Source: DASCNA01 sp036011305
GTDB lineage: Bacteria; Verrucomicrobiota; Lentisphaeria; Victivallales; GWF2-38-69
Length of the DNA stretch: 17,415 nucleotides
Assembly (NCBI GenBank): GCA_036011305.1
Contig: DASCNA010000147.1
Span: forward strand, 1-17,415
Direction of reading: 5' to 3'
Of this stretch, positions 7,132-14,462 are shown one piece after another. The number at the start of each line of letters is the position of its first letter. Within the stretch, counting starts at the first letter, position 1. The notes beneath the pieces were generated by a model that saw only the letters and a program-made list of their open reading frames with translations, did not search any database and was not told where the DNA came from. A program made the translations under genes and the position numbers.

Positions 7132-8654
7132 TGTTTGTAATCCTTCCCCAGTTCTTTTTTCATGAACTTTTTATTCAACTGTTTAGAATATATTCTGGCA
7201 AGTCGTTTAAGACAAGCTCGTTGATTAGCACTGATTCGTTTGAGATATTCATCCATAGTGATTCTTCCGCTAAAATAGAGCTGGTTCAAAGTCTCATATT
7301 TTACCCTGGTTTCATTGTCATATCCCCATAACTCAACGAAAGGATAAAAAGTTGCAAACTTGTTTTCATGTGTTAAAGCTCCGGTTCCTTTTTTCCCTTT
7401 TAAACCTTTAATTGCAGGCAGATCATATAATTCTGAATGTTTGAACACATTTGCACAATTCTTTTTTGCTGTTATAAACTGACTAAATAAAATAGCCGCC
7501 TTCTCTTTCCATTTTTCCTTCTGTTTAGGAATCATTATAGTGGCACGCATATTTGTATTCTGATTTACTCCACCAGCTGTGGCTAAATCAGTTGTTTCTT
7601 TTGTTATGTTAGGAAATGGAAATGCTCCCCAGGTAAATGCCCTTTTGGGATGATTAATTTTCATTATTTTCAATAATTCATTGATAGGTTCAATAGCCCA
7701 GGTACCCTGCATCATATAAGCATTCTGCCCGTTAGTAAAAAAATTAAACACATCAGAACCGGTTAATCCCAAATAATCATTGCACCACATTCTGGAGTAA
7801 TCTTTAAGCATTTTCATACATACTTTAAAAGCCGGTGCTTTGGCTGGATCAATAATCCCTTTCTGAAAAGCTACAATTCTTTCATCCAAAGTAATTTTTT
7901 CATTTTCTGTGCATTTTGGGTTATAGGGATTAAACTTCCAGCCTTTGGCATGGATCAGATTTATTTCTGGTATCTTCGAGCGTAGCAAACACCCTAGAAT
8001 AATATCGGATACCCAGTCAATCTGTGCATCAGAAGTAGTTAACGAAACACGTATTGGGTTGCCCCCATCTTTCTTAATTTTTACTCCATCTGCAATGAAC
8101 TGTTTCCACGTTTTCGGAGGAGTAACTCCATATTTTTTAGTCATTTTCTTATTATACAGATAAGCAACAGCATAAGTAGTATAAGGAATGCACCATAAAT
8201 TACCGTTGATATCTCTAGCACTGGCAAGCGGAACTGTTTTAAACTCTGATTTCCATGTTTTAGCTGCAGGATAAAAAGGATTTTTTTTGTTTATATATTT
8301 ATCAAAATCTACCAGCATGCCGTTTTGTCCATAATTCCACACATAACCGCCAACATTTTCCAACATAAACATGGCAGGAGGATTTTTAGACAGGAACTGA
8401 CTTTTTACCCACATTTTAAATGACACGTACGGTATGCCCTGTACAGTAACATCTATTCCTGTTTCTTTTTTAAACTCTTTAGCAACATATCTTAACCCAC
8501 TCAGTGATTCACCGTAATAAGTAGCCATTATTATATGAGGATTTTTCGGCATGCCTTTAATATGGTATTTATTAACTGATGCCTGCACAGACATAGTATA
8601 AAACAATACCATACCTACTAAAATTGGTACTATCTTAGTGTAGTTTTTTCCCAT
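7119..8654 (-). CDS. Periplasmic solute-binding protein of the CUT1 importer (family 1)
   Basis: High-affinity receptor that should deliver an oligosaccharide or glycoside to the two permeases encoded next. The 511 residues begin with a signal peptide (MGKNYTKIV, then a hydrophobic stretch to about 20, likely cleavage after SVQA, residue 25); there is no lipobox cysteine, so it is predicted to be free in a periplasm. VAKEFKKETGIDVTVQG (about 57-73) is the typical first helix and strand of family 1 binding proteins. Its length exceeds the more usual 400-450, with lysine-rich additions. The ATG follows AGGGAGAG. It is the first gene of the tight binding-protein/permease/permease cluster and lies 136 bp after the GxGYxYP gene. 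Identification of the family rests on gene order and overall form more than on strict motifs. Confidence 0.85.
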   Translation of the reverse strand: MGKNYTKIVPILVGMVLFYTMSVQASVNKYHIKGMPKNPHIIMATYYGESLSGLRYVAKEFKKETGIDVTVQGIPYVSFKMWVKSQFLSKNPPAMFMLENVGGYVWNYGQNGMLVDFDKYINKKNPFYPAAKTWKSEFKTVPLASARDINGNLWCIPYTTYAVAYLYNKKMTKKYGVTPPKTWKQFIADGVKIKKDGGNPIRVSLTTSDAQIDWVSDIILGCLLRSKIPEINLIHAKGWKFNPYNPKCTENEKITLDERIVAFQKGIIDPAKAPAFKVCMKMLKDYSRMWCNDYLGLTGSDVFNFFTNGQNAYMMQGTWAIEPINELLKIMKINHPKRAFTWGAFPFPNITKETTDLATAGGVNQNTNMRATIMIPKQKEKWKEKAAILFSQFITAKKNCANVFKHSELYDLPAIKGLKGKKGTGALTHENKFATFYPFVELWGYDNETRVKYETLNQLYFSGRITMDEYLKRISANQRACLKRLARIYSKQLNKKFMKKELGKDYKQWVD

Positions 8655-8740
8655 ATAACTCTCTCCCTAATGTTTATTTATAATAATATATTTTTGATAG
8701 AAAACATCTGTAATCCCAATAGATTAGGATAAACTAAATC

Positions 8741-8753
8741 ATTGTTAAACAAT
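8741..8753. promoter_or_regulatory. Dyad ATTGTT-A-AACAAT upstream of the binding-protein gene
   Basis: Perfect 6-bp arms around one central base in the 136-bp gap between the GxGYxYP gene and the binding-protein gene, about 87 bp from the latter's ATG. On the minus strand it directly follows a TTGATA that could serve as -35, the usual place for an operator. No convincing -10 can be picked out in such AT-rich sequence, so an internal promoter remains a suggestion. Confidence 0.3.
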
Positions 8754-8790
8754 TATCAAGATCAAACTTCATTTAATATTATAACACTAT

Positions 8791-10596
8791 TTATTCACTT
8801 AACAGCAATTTTTTCTGTTGTTCAAGGCTGACCATTTGACTTGGCAAGACAACTACTATTTTTTTTACAGAATCAGACTTGTTATACTCATTTATCATAT
8901 CGGTAAGTTCATGAAGCCATTCCATTGTATTATCACCATCATTTCTAATAGCATATACGGTGAAGAAACTTCCTCTCTTAGAATTCTTAACTTTATTAAA
9001 ATTTTTTGCAGTTGTATAAGCAGTATCTGTATTGTTCAGGTAAATGTTCTCAGGTATAATAGGTTTTTTGTTATACCATTTAGTTTTATAACTCTCTTTT
9101 TTCGCCTGATTCATCCATGGATGAAACTGACAGTAAAACGCCCCTTTAAGTTCAGGATTTTTAGTAATAGAACTAAAAAAACTTTTATTATTCCAGTCAG
9201 AGTTGTTTTGACCGAATATAGCAGTTGTATGGATACCTGAATCTTTCATAAATCTAGCCAGATATTTTTGTTGAAGTTTAATATTTTTAGCATTTCCAAA
9301 AATAAATCCCATTCCTGGAGAACCACTAACGAATTCATCATTCTTAGTAGCACTGTTTATGAAATAATTCCATATACCAGGTTCTAGATAGAACATAGAT
9401 GGAGGCATTGTCCAGCCGACAGGAAATTCTCCTCTATAAGGGCTGCCCCACCAATACACATCATTGGCTTTATTTGTAACGAGGCATAAATTATCACCAT
9501 CTGACATAATATATGAAATATAGATATTATCAGGATTATATTTAATTTTAGGGATCGAATATTTTACGCGTTCTGCTTTTGCTTTACTTGAAGTGAAAAA
9601 CGAAAAATTAGAAGCAACATCAGAAGCAATAACAAAATTACCGTTACTACTCACATTTCCTACAAAATTACTTTCACTCACGCTTGCAGTATTCCAACCA
9701 TATATGGGTACAGGGTTATTAAGAGTTTTAAAAACAGCATCAGCTTCTTTATTATTAAGCCCGGGATAAAAAACAAGTCCGGAGGTCATAGCTGCATAAT
9801 CAAGAGGGCCACCACCATTACAGCGTCCTGGAACAAGTTCAATTGCATAATTTTTATTGAATTCTAAACCTTTGATATCCAAATATCGCATAAAATCCAG
9901 TATTGATTTTATCTTTTGAGGATTCGTTACAAAATTATAAGTCTCAGGCAGTTTCCAGTTTGGATATGTTTTTTTTAAATAATTTACCTGTGATATAGTG
10001 AGTGGTATAGAATCAGTTATACCACATAAAGTAGCAGCATAATTTTGGAATTGAGTTTCCGGTTTATATACAACATACCCTTTTATATATTTTTTAAAAT
10101 GTTCAACTGTTCTCCATGTTTTACTATTATATTTTTCTACAGTTGGCGCTTTCTGCGGATCTGGATTAACAGGCATATCAAGTTTAAGATGTGGTCCGTT
10201 TTTACTTTTGGTAAGATAATTCAACCAAAAAAGACCACTTGTATAAAGTTTGTTTTTATTATCTTTTTTATTAAAAACATAATAAGAAATCTTTCCATGT
10301 CCATCTCCACCTATTCCAGTATTCAGCAAAAAGATTTGATCAGAACTATATTTAGCTACGACACCCTGAAGAACAGTAATTAAAGTTGCATCTTCCATCG
10401 GTGGAATTACTACAGTTGGAAATTTTCCTGCTTTATTTGTCATTCCGTACTGCACTACAAAAGGATAAATAGATGCGGGTGCTACATCTCCTTTTATAAA
10501 TGGTAGTCCTGGTACTTTTCCAGCAAATGCTGAATTAAAACCTGTTAATAAAAATAAAAATGTTAATATGCAGCCGACGGTAAAAGATTTTCCCAT
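8791..10596 (-). CDS. Secreted GxGYxYP-domain protein (putative carbohydrate-active enzyme)
   Basis: Belongs to the GxGYxYP family, regarded as putative glycoside hydrolases although I know of no settled activity. The 601 residues start with a clear signal peptide (hydrophobic 8-20, likely cleavage after NSAFA, residue 25). The N-terminal region contains TLITVLQGVVAKYSSDQIFL (71-90), matching the family's LQGLVN-then-strand element. The C-terminal region has SYIMSDGDNL (361-370), PVGWTMPPSM (392-401) and the name motif region at 425-434. Here that reads GSPGMGFIFG: the glycines are kept, but both tyrosines are phenylalanine and the proline is glycine. A late NDGDN (552-556) is a second acidic cluster. 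The ATG follows GAGGGAG by 4-5 nt. It is the first minus-strand gene after the divergent promoter region and is probably the extracytoplasmic entry step for the importer encoded downstream. Confidence 0.82.
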   Translation of the reverse strand: MGKSFTVGCILTFLFLLTGFNSAFAGKVPGLPFIKGDVAPASIYPFVVQYGMTNKAGKFPTVVIPPMEDATLITVLQGVVAKYSSDQIFLLNTGIGGDGHGKISYYVFNKKDNKNKLYTSGLFWLNYLTKSKNGPHLKLDMPVNPDPQKAPTVEKYNSKTWRTVEHFKKYIKGYVVYKPETQFQNYAATLCGITDSIPLTISQVNYLKKTYPNWKLPETYNFVTNPQKIKSILDFMRYLDIKGLEFNKNYAIELVPGRCNGGGPLDYAAMTSGLVFYPGLNNKEADAVFKTLNNPVPIYGWNTASVSESNFVGNVSSNGNFVIASDVASNFSFFTSSKAKAERVKYSIPKIKYNPDNIYISYIMSDGDNLCLVTNKANDVYWWGSPYRGEFPVGWTMPPSMFYLEPGIWNYFINSATKNDEFVSGSPGMGFIFGNAKNIKLQQKYLARFMKDSGIHTTAIFGQNNSDWNNKSFFSSITKNPELKGAFYCQFHPWMNQAKKESYKTKWYNKKPIIPENIYLNNTDTAYTTAKNFNKVKNSKRGSFFTVYAIRNDGDNTMEWLHELTDMINEYNKSDSVKKIVVVLPSQMVSLEQQKKLLLSE

Positions 10597-10615
10597 TTTT
10601 CTCCCTCTCTTTATA

Positions 10616-10652
10616 AAATTTGCAGATCTTAATTTATTTACATCTGAAATTT
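10616..10652 (-). promoter_or_regulatory. Bulged stem-loop in the leader of the GxGYxYP gene
   Basis: AAATTT-G-CAGAT (10616-10627) pairs with ATCTG-AAATTT (10642-10652): 11 base pairs, one bulged base at 10622, and a 14-nt loop. It ends about 10 nt before the GAGGGAG ribosome binding site, so the transcript of the GxGYxYP gene should carry it in its 5' leader. It may affect mRNA stability or translation. It matches no riboswitch class that I recognise. Confidence 0.35.
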
Positions 10653-10675
10653 TTATTCCCCCTAAAAAGTATCTT

Positions 10676-10704
10676 AATATGACTTGTCATAAATTTAATA
10701 TCAA
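10676..10704 (-). promoter_or_regulatory. Candidate sigma-70-type promoter for the GxGYxYP/ABC operon
   Basis: On the minus strand TTGATA (10699-10704, five of six consensus) is followed after 17 nt by CATATT (10676-10681, four of six). The predicted start near 10668 gives a leader of about 70 nt containing the stem-loop at 10616-10652. A dyad (10678-10691) overlaps the -10 and spacer. AT-rich sequence makes chance matches easy, so confidence is modest. Confidence 0.38.
10678..10691. promoter_or_regulatory. Candidate operator TATGAC-TT-GTCATA
   Basis: Perfect 6-bp inverted arms with a 2-bp centre, overlapping the predicted -10 and spacer of the minus-strand promoter. It contains more G:C than most local sequence, which makes chance symmetry less likely. 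The position suits repression by a dimeric regulator. The regulator is not in this window and the family cannot be named. Confidence 0.42.
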
Positions 10705-10873
10705 GAAACGATTTCTATTTATTATCCTTTATTATGAAAGTTTTTTAAGACAGTGAATAAAATATTATCAATTTGAAACAATTCTTGCAAAATATTCTTT
10801 TAAGAAACATTAAAATAAATTTAGATTGCAATAACTTAAGTACCGAATTAAATTCTTGAGAAACAAAGAAAAA

Positions 10874-10879
10874 TATAAT
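10874..10879 (+). promoter_or_regulatory. Candidate -10 element (TATAAT) for the PHP/CE7 genes
   Basis: A perfect TATAAT lies 37 nt before the PHP-domain ATG. No good -35 is found at 17 nt; a TTCTTG at 10853-10858 is 15 nt away. A GAAAC repeat at 10860-10864 falls in the spacer, which could mean activator dependence. Confidence 0.35.
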
Positions 10880-10916
10880 TAGCAGTAATCTTTGATAATG
10901 AGGGAGTAAAAGTAAT

Positions 10917-11693
10917 ATGTATTATCCAAAAGTGGATTATCATATCCATACAAAATATCTGGGATGCGGCAGACCGGAAATGGAAATTGAGGCCATTGTC
11001 AGAACATGCGAAAAGCTTGGATTAGAAGCATTGGCTATAACTGATCATTTAAATACATTTGATAAAGCACCGCTCCATAAACCTATTTTGGAAGATTTAA
11101 AAAAAATAGACACAGATATAAAACTTTATTTTGCTGTAGAGCTTAATTTCAGAGGATGTAACCAAGGCTTTGCCTACAATCGACAGATAGCGGAAGATAT
11201 TGGATTTCAATTTGCAATTGGTGGACCGCACAGCCCTTTTACCCGTAATAAAGATCTTAATGAAATAATAGACATACATCATGCTCACCATTTAAAAACA
11301 TGTCATGACCAATTTGTAAAAGTGCTTGTGCATCCATACTGGTTTCCAAAAGACATATTTGATAAATATAGACTTCCATGGTTTGATACAATGGCAAAAG
11401 TACCTGAGGAATATACAAGAGAATTGGGACATGTCGCTAAATCTACTGGAACTGCAATAGAGATTAACGGAACTGCAATTTTAGAAGGCGAAGATTTAGG
11501 TGCGCCGAGTTACTACAAAGACTGCATTGAATACTACAGAATATTAAAAGAAGAAGGTGTTAAATTTACAGTTTCTTCAGATGCACACCTGTTAAAACAG
11601 CTAGGTATGGTAAAAACGGCCTGGGATATAGCAGCAGAACTTGACTTAACTCCCGAAGATTTCTGGCATCCTGACGGTAAAACTATTAATTGA
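10917..11693 (+). CDS. PHP-domain metal-dependent hydrolase (histidinol-phosphatase-like)
   Basis: Predicted cytoplasmic phosphoesterase or related metal hydrolase of the PHP superfamily. The 258 residues are a single domain. Metal-ligand motifs are in the expected order: HIH at 9-11 (motif I), TDH at 42-44 (D43, H44), E75 in FAVELN, H105 in GGPHSPF, H139 in VLVHPYW (motif III), and SDAH with D222 and H224 (motif IV). This is the trinuclear metal site pattern of histidinol-phosphatase-type and nucleotide phosphoesterase PHP proteins. No his genes are near, so histidine synthesis is unlikely; a sugar-phosphate or cyclic ester substrate fits the setting better (inference). The ATG follows GAGGGAG by about 10 nt. 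It is the first plus-strand gene after the divergent region and is followed 36 bp later by the CE7 esterase gene, almost certainly in one transcript. Confidence 0.87.
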   Translation: MYYPKVDYHIHTKYLGCGRPEMEIEAIVRTCEKLGLEALAITDHLNTFDKAPLHKPILEDLKKIDTDIKLYFAVELNFRGCNQGFAYNRQIAEDIGFQFAIGGPHSPFTRNKDLNEIIDIHHAHHLKTCHDQFVKVLVHPYWFPKDIFDKYRLPWFDTMAKVPEEYTRELGHVAKSTGTAIEINGTAILEGEDLGAPSYYKDCIEYYRILKEEGVKFTVSSDAHLLKQLGMVKTAWDIAAELDLTPEDFWHPDGKTIN

Positions 11694-11729
11694 ACATAAT
11701 TTACAATAAAGATATTAGGAGAATTAAAG

Positions 11730-12692
11730 ATGCCTTTATTATTTGATATGCCGAGGGAAGACCTTTTTAAATATCAGGGAACTAATCCATGTCCGAAAGA
11801 TTTTGATTCCTATTGGGATAATGCTATTACAGAAATGAAATCAGTTTCTCCAAATGTTGAATTAATTTTATCTGATTTCCAAGTTCCTTATGCAGATTGC
11901 TACGACATGTATTTTACAGGTGTCAAAAATGCCAGGATTCATGCTCAGCTTATTCGACCTAAAAATATAGATAAACCATCACCTGCAGTATTAATGTTTC
12001 ACGGCTATACAGCAAATGCATGTGACTGGCATCATAAACTTGCTTATGCAGCAATGGGATATACTGTTGCAGCAATGGACTGCCGTGGGCAAGGAGGTAT
12101 GTCAGAAGATACCGGCAATGTATTGGGAAATACTTTTCATGGTCATATAATTCGCGGGCTTGACGGCCCATCCGACAATATGCTTTTTAGACATATTTTT
12201 CTTGACACTGCCGAATTAGCTAAAATAATAATGGATTTGCCTGAAGTCGACAATAGCAGAGTTTGTGCAACTGGAGTAAGTCAGGGGGGCGGCTTAACTT
12301 TAGCATGCGCTTCACTTGTTCCTGAAATTAAACTCGCAGCAATTGCTTTTCCTTTTTTATGCGATTATCAAAGAATATGGGAATTGGATTTAGCTGAAAA
12401 TGCTTATGAAGAATTAAAACAGTATTTCAGATTTTTCGACCCTCAGCACAAGCGTGAAAAAGAAATATTTGAAAAACTAGGTTATATTGATGTACAGCAT
12501 CTTACTAAAAGAATAAAAGCAAAAATTGTTATGGCTTCATCTTTTCAGGATAAGATTTGTCCTCCATCAACACAGTTTGCTGCATACAATAAAATCAGAT
12601 CAGAGAAATCTCATATCATTTATCCGGATTTCGAACACGAAGACCTGCCCGGATTTTTTGACAGAGTTTTTCAGGAAATAATAAAAATATGA
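11730..12692 (+). CDS. Carbohydrate esterase family 7: acetyl xylan esterase / cephalosporin-C deacetylase type
   Basis: Predicted serine esterase that removes acetyl groups from short acetylated sugars. The 320 residues match the usual CE7 length of about 320. The family marks are all present: HGY at 91-93 (oxyanion side), RGQGG at 119-123, GVSQGG at 182-187 with nucleophile S184, D274 in SFQDKICPP, and H303 in FEHE, completing the triad. There is no signal peptide, so it acts in the cytoplasm on imported material, as known CE7 enzymes do. The ATG follows AGGAG by 8-9 nt, 36 bp after the PHP gene. Together with the importer it suggests that the substrate enters still acetylated. The exact acetylated sugar cannot be inferred. 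Confidence 0.93.
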   Translation: MPLLFDMPREDLFKYQGTNPCPKDFDSYWDNAITEMKSVSPNVELILSDFQVPYADCYDMYFTGVKNARIHAQLIRPKNIDKPSPAVLMFHGYTANACDWHHKLAYAAMGYTVAAMDCRGQGGMSEDTGNVLGNTFHGHIIRGLDGPSDNMLFRHIFLDTAELAKIIMDLPEVDNSRVCATGVSQGGGLTLACASLVPEIKLAAIAFPFLCDYQRIWELDLAENAYEELKQYFRFFDPQHKREKEIFEKLGYIDVQHLTKRIKAKIVMASSFQDKICPPSTQFAAYNKIRSEKSHIIYPDFEHEDLPGFFDRVFQEIIKI

Positions 12693-12701
12693 ATATTGTA
12701 A

Positions 12702-12716
12702 AGAAAACATTTTTCT
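12702..12716. repeat. Short dyad AGAAAA-CAT-TTTTCT after the CE7 gene
   Basis: Perfect 6-bp arms with a 3-nt centre, 10 bp after the CE7 stop. The following ATAAGATCTATTTTTG contains a short T-run, so partial termination is possible. It resembles the AGAAA-CGA-TTTCT dyad at 10704-10716, though the centre size differs. Confidence 0.25.
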
Positions 12717-12729
12717 ATAAGATCTATTT

Positions 12730-12759
12730 TTGAATAGTGTAGAATTTTATATTGATAAT
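12730..12759 (+). promoter_or_regulatory. Candidate promoter for the GH13 alpha-glucosidase gene
   Basis: TTGAAT (12730-12735), an 18-nt spacer, then GATAAT (12754-12759). The start would fall near 12766, leaving a leader of about 37 nt with the RBS AGGGAGAAA. The 110-bp gap after the CE7 gene, against 36 bp between PHP and CE7, supports a separate promoter. A second TTGAAT is seen in the next gap, before the asparaginase gene. Confidence 0.42.
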
Positions 12760-12802
12760 TAATTGTTATTTAAAGTATTTAAAAGTTTAGGGAGAAATTT
12801 TA

Positions 12803-14413
12803 ATGGATTGCAAATGGTGGCAGACCGGTATTATTTATCAGATTTATCCAAGGTCCTACATGGATTCCAATAATGATGGTATTGGAGACCTGCAGGGAAT
12901 TATAAACAAATTGGATTATATAAAATCATTAGGTGTCAAAACTATATGGATTTCTCCTATGTATCCATCCCCTATGAAAGATTTTGGGTATGATGTAGCT
13001 GATTATACAGATGTGCATCCGATTTTTGGTAATCTTGAAATTTTTGATAATCTTCTCAAAGAAACTCATAATCGAGATATGAAACTGATTCTTGACCTTG
13101 TTCCAAGTCATACTTCGGATCAACACGAATGGTTCAAAGAAAGTCGGAAAGATAAAATAAATCCAAAACGTGACTGGTACATATGGAAAGATCCAAAGCC
13201 TAACGGAGATGCCCCCAATAACTGGATAGCCGGTTTTGGCGGCAGTTCATGGGAATTCGATAAAACAACAAATCAGTATTATCTACATTCATTTACCATT
13301 GAACAGCCTGATCTGAATTACCGCAATCATGAAGTAGTAGAAGCAATGCTTGGTGTCATGGAGTTTTGGCTTAAAAAAGGTGTTGACGGTTTTAGAGTTG
13401 ATGTTATTTGCAATATGATAAAAGACGGTCAATTTAGGGATAACCCCGTCAACCCTGACTGGAATGGGTTTTTCGAATACGATAAATACAGCCAGATATA
13501 TACATTTGATCAGCCTGGAATTCATGAAATAATTAAAAAAATGCGCTGTGTTATAGATAAGTTTGATGACAGGGTAATGATTGGGGAGACTTATCTTCCA
13601 TATAAAACTATGGTTGAATATTATGGTGATAATGATGAATGTCATCTACCTTTTAATTTTCATTTACTGCTTGCTAAATGGAATGCCGGAAAGATTAGAA
13701 CTCTTGTAGATGAATATGAAAAAGCACTTCCTGACACCTGCTGGCCTAATTATGTTCTCGGCAATCATGACCAAAAGAGAATTGTTACACGCATAGGTAG
13801 AGAACAAGCTCGAATTGCCAATATGCTATTAATGACACTAAGAGGTACATCTACAATTTATTACGGCGAAGAAATCGGTATGCATAACGTAAATATTCCT
13901 GTTGAACTCATTCATGATCCTCCTGCTGTAAACAACCCTAAGATAGCTGATGAAATTGGTCGTGATCCTGAGAGAACACCAATGCAGTGGAATTGTTCAC
14001 CGAATGCAGGTTTCTCTTCAAAAGCAGTTAAAACATGGCTTCCTGTTGCTGACGATTATCAAGTTAACAATGTTGATACTGAACTTGAAGATCCATTCTC
14101 AATGCTGTCACTGTTCAAAAAACTAATTCAACTAAGAAACAGTGAAAAAATATTACAGATTGGTAAATACTCTTCTATTGATATTAACAATGAAGATGTT
14201 TTTGCATACAGAAGATTTATTGATAATGAATGCTGTTATTATATAATTCTAAACTTCGGAAATAAAAATCAAACTGTATCAATTTCTGACAGAAATATTA
14301 TAGGAAAAGTGGCAGTTACAACAACTATGCTGGAAAAAGATAATGTGAACCTAAGCAGTATTACTTTGGAAGCAAATGAAGGACTTATTATAAAAGTAAC
14401 CAGTGTTTTATAA
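12803..14413 (+). CDS. GH13 alpha-glucosidase / oligo-1,6-glucosidase-type enzyme
   Basis: Predicted cytoplasmic retaining alpha-glycosidase that releases glucose from short alpha-glucosides. The 536 residues give the normal A-B-C domain arrangement with no signal peptide. Conserved regions run in order: DLVPSHTS (98-105), QPDLNYRN (168-175), GFRVDVI (196-202) with nucleophile D200, GETYLP (261-266) with acid/base E262, and LGNHDQ (319-324) with stabiliser D323. The stretch after the nucleophile (IKDGQFRDNP) and NNWIAGFGG (139-147) resemble the alpha-glucosidase subfamilies more than amylases. Val201 after the nucleophile is the residue associated with activity on alpha-1,6 bonds in oligo-1,6-glucosidases, so isomalto-type substrates are possible; the subfamily is not certain. 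The ATG follows AGGGAG. Placed after the CE7 esterase gene, it could cut the deacetylated imported glycoside. Confidence 0.93.
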   Translation: MDCKWWQTGIIYQIYPRSYMDSNNDGIGDLQGIINKLDYIKSLGVKTIWISPMYPSPMKDFGYDVADYTDVHPIFGNLEIFDNLLKETHNRDMKLILDLVPSHTSDQHEWFKESRKDKINPKRDWYIWKDPKPNGDAPNNWIAGFGGSSWEFDKTTNQYYLHSFTIEQPDLNYRNHEVVEAMLGVMEFWLKKGVDGFRVDVICNMIKDGQFRDNPVNPDWNGFFEYDKYSQIYTFDQPGIHEIIKKMRCVIDKFDDRVMIGETYLPYKTMVEYYGDNDECHLPFNFHLLLAKWNAGKIRTLVDEYEKALPDTCWPNYVLGNHDQKRIVTRIGREQARIANMLLMTLRGTSTIYYGEEIGMHNVNIPVELIHDPPAVNNPKIADEIGRDPERTPMQWNCSPNAGFSSKAVKTWLPVADDYQVNNVDTELEDPFSMLSLFKKLIQLRNSEKILQIGKYSSIDINNEDVFAYRRFIDNECCYYIILNFGNKNQTVSISDRNIIGKVAVTTTMLEKDNVNLSSITLEANEGLIIKVTSVL

Positions 14414-14434
14414 ATGATAATATTTTATTCTTAA

Positions 14435-14452
14435 AAAAAATGATGATTTTTT
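14435..14452 (+). terminator. Possible weak terminator after the GH13 gene
   Basis: Six A, the loop TGATGA, then six T, 22 bp after the alpha-glucosidase stop. An A-tract facing a U-tract can act in a terminator, but there is no G:C stem, so this is weak. A new promoter candidate follows immediately, which fits a transcript boundary. Confidence 0.28.
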
Positions 14453-14462
14453 CTGATATTCA

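Larger units (their letters stand above)
10597..10916. other. 320-bp divergent control region
   Basis: No gene is seen here. It separates the minus-strand uptake genes from the plus-strand hydrolase set and must hold promoters for both. Listed separately are a leader stem-loop, a TATGAC/GTCATA dyad and candidate promoters in each direction. It also contains AGAAA-CGA-TTTCT (10704-10716), TTCTT-TT-AAGAA (10795-10806) and four copies of GAAAC in the same orientation (starting at 10705, 10775, 10804 and 10860), which may be regulator half-sites. No transcription factor gene lies nearby. Confidence 0.6.

Noticed and set aside
8818..9240. 140-codon plus-strand open frame
   Set aside because: It lies antisense inside the GxGYxYP gene, has no ribosome binding site, and its Phe/Ile/Ser-rich composition is that of a complement frame; the opposite frame has a clear domain and signal peptide.
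10045..10383. 112-codon plus-strand open frame
   Set aside because: Antisense to the N-terminal half of the GxGYxYP gene; very high Phe/Ile content and no recognisable motif.
10795..10806. Palindrome TTCTT-TT-AAGAA as a separate operator
   Set aside because: Short, AT-only apart from one G:C pair per arm, and easily due to base composition; kept only as part of the divergent-region description.
10917..11693. PHP gene as a histidine-biosynthesis phosphatase gene (hisK-like)
   Set aside because: The motif order fits the superfamily, but no histidine genes are nearby and the gene leads a sugar operon; a symbol would overstate the evidence.
13289..13645. 118-codon minus-strand open frame
   Set aside because: Antisense to the catalytic region of the GH13 gene, whose active-site motifs are read on the plus strand.
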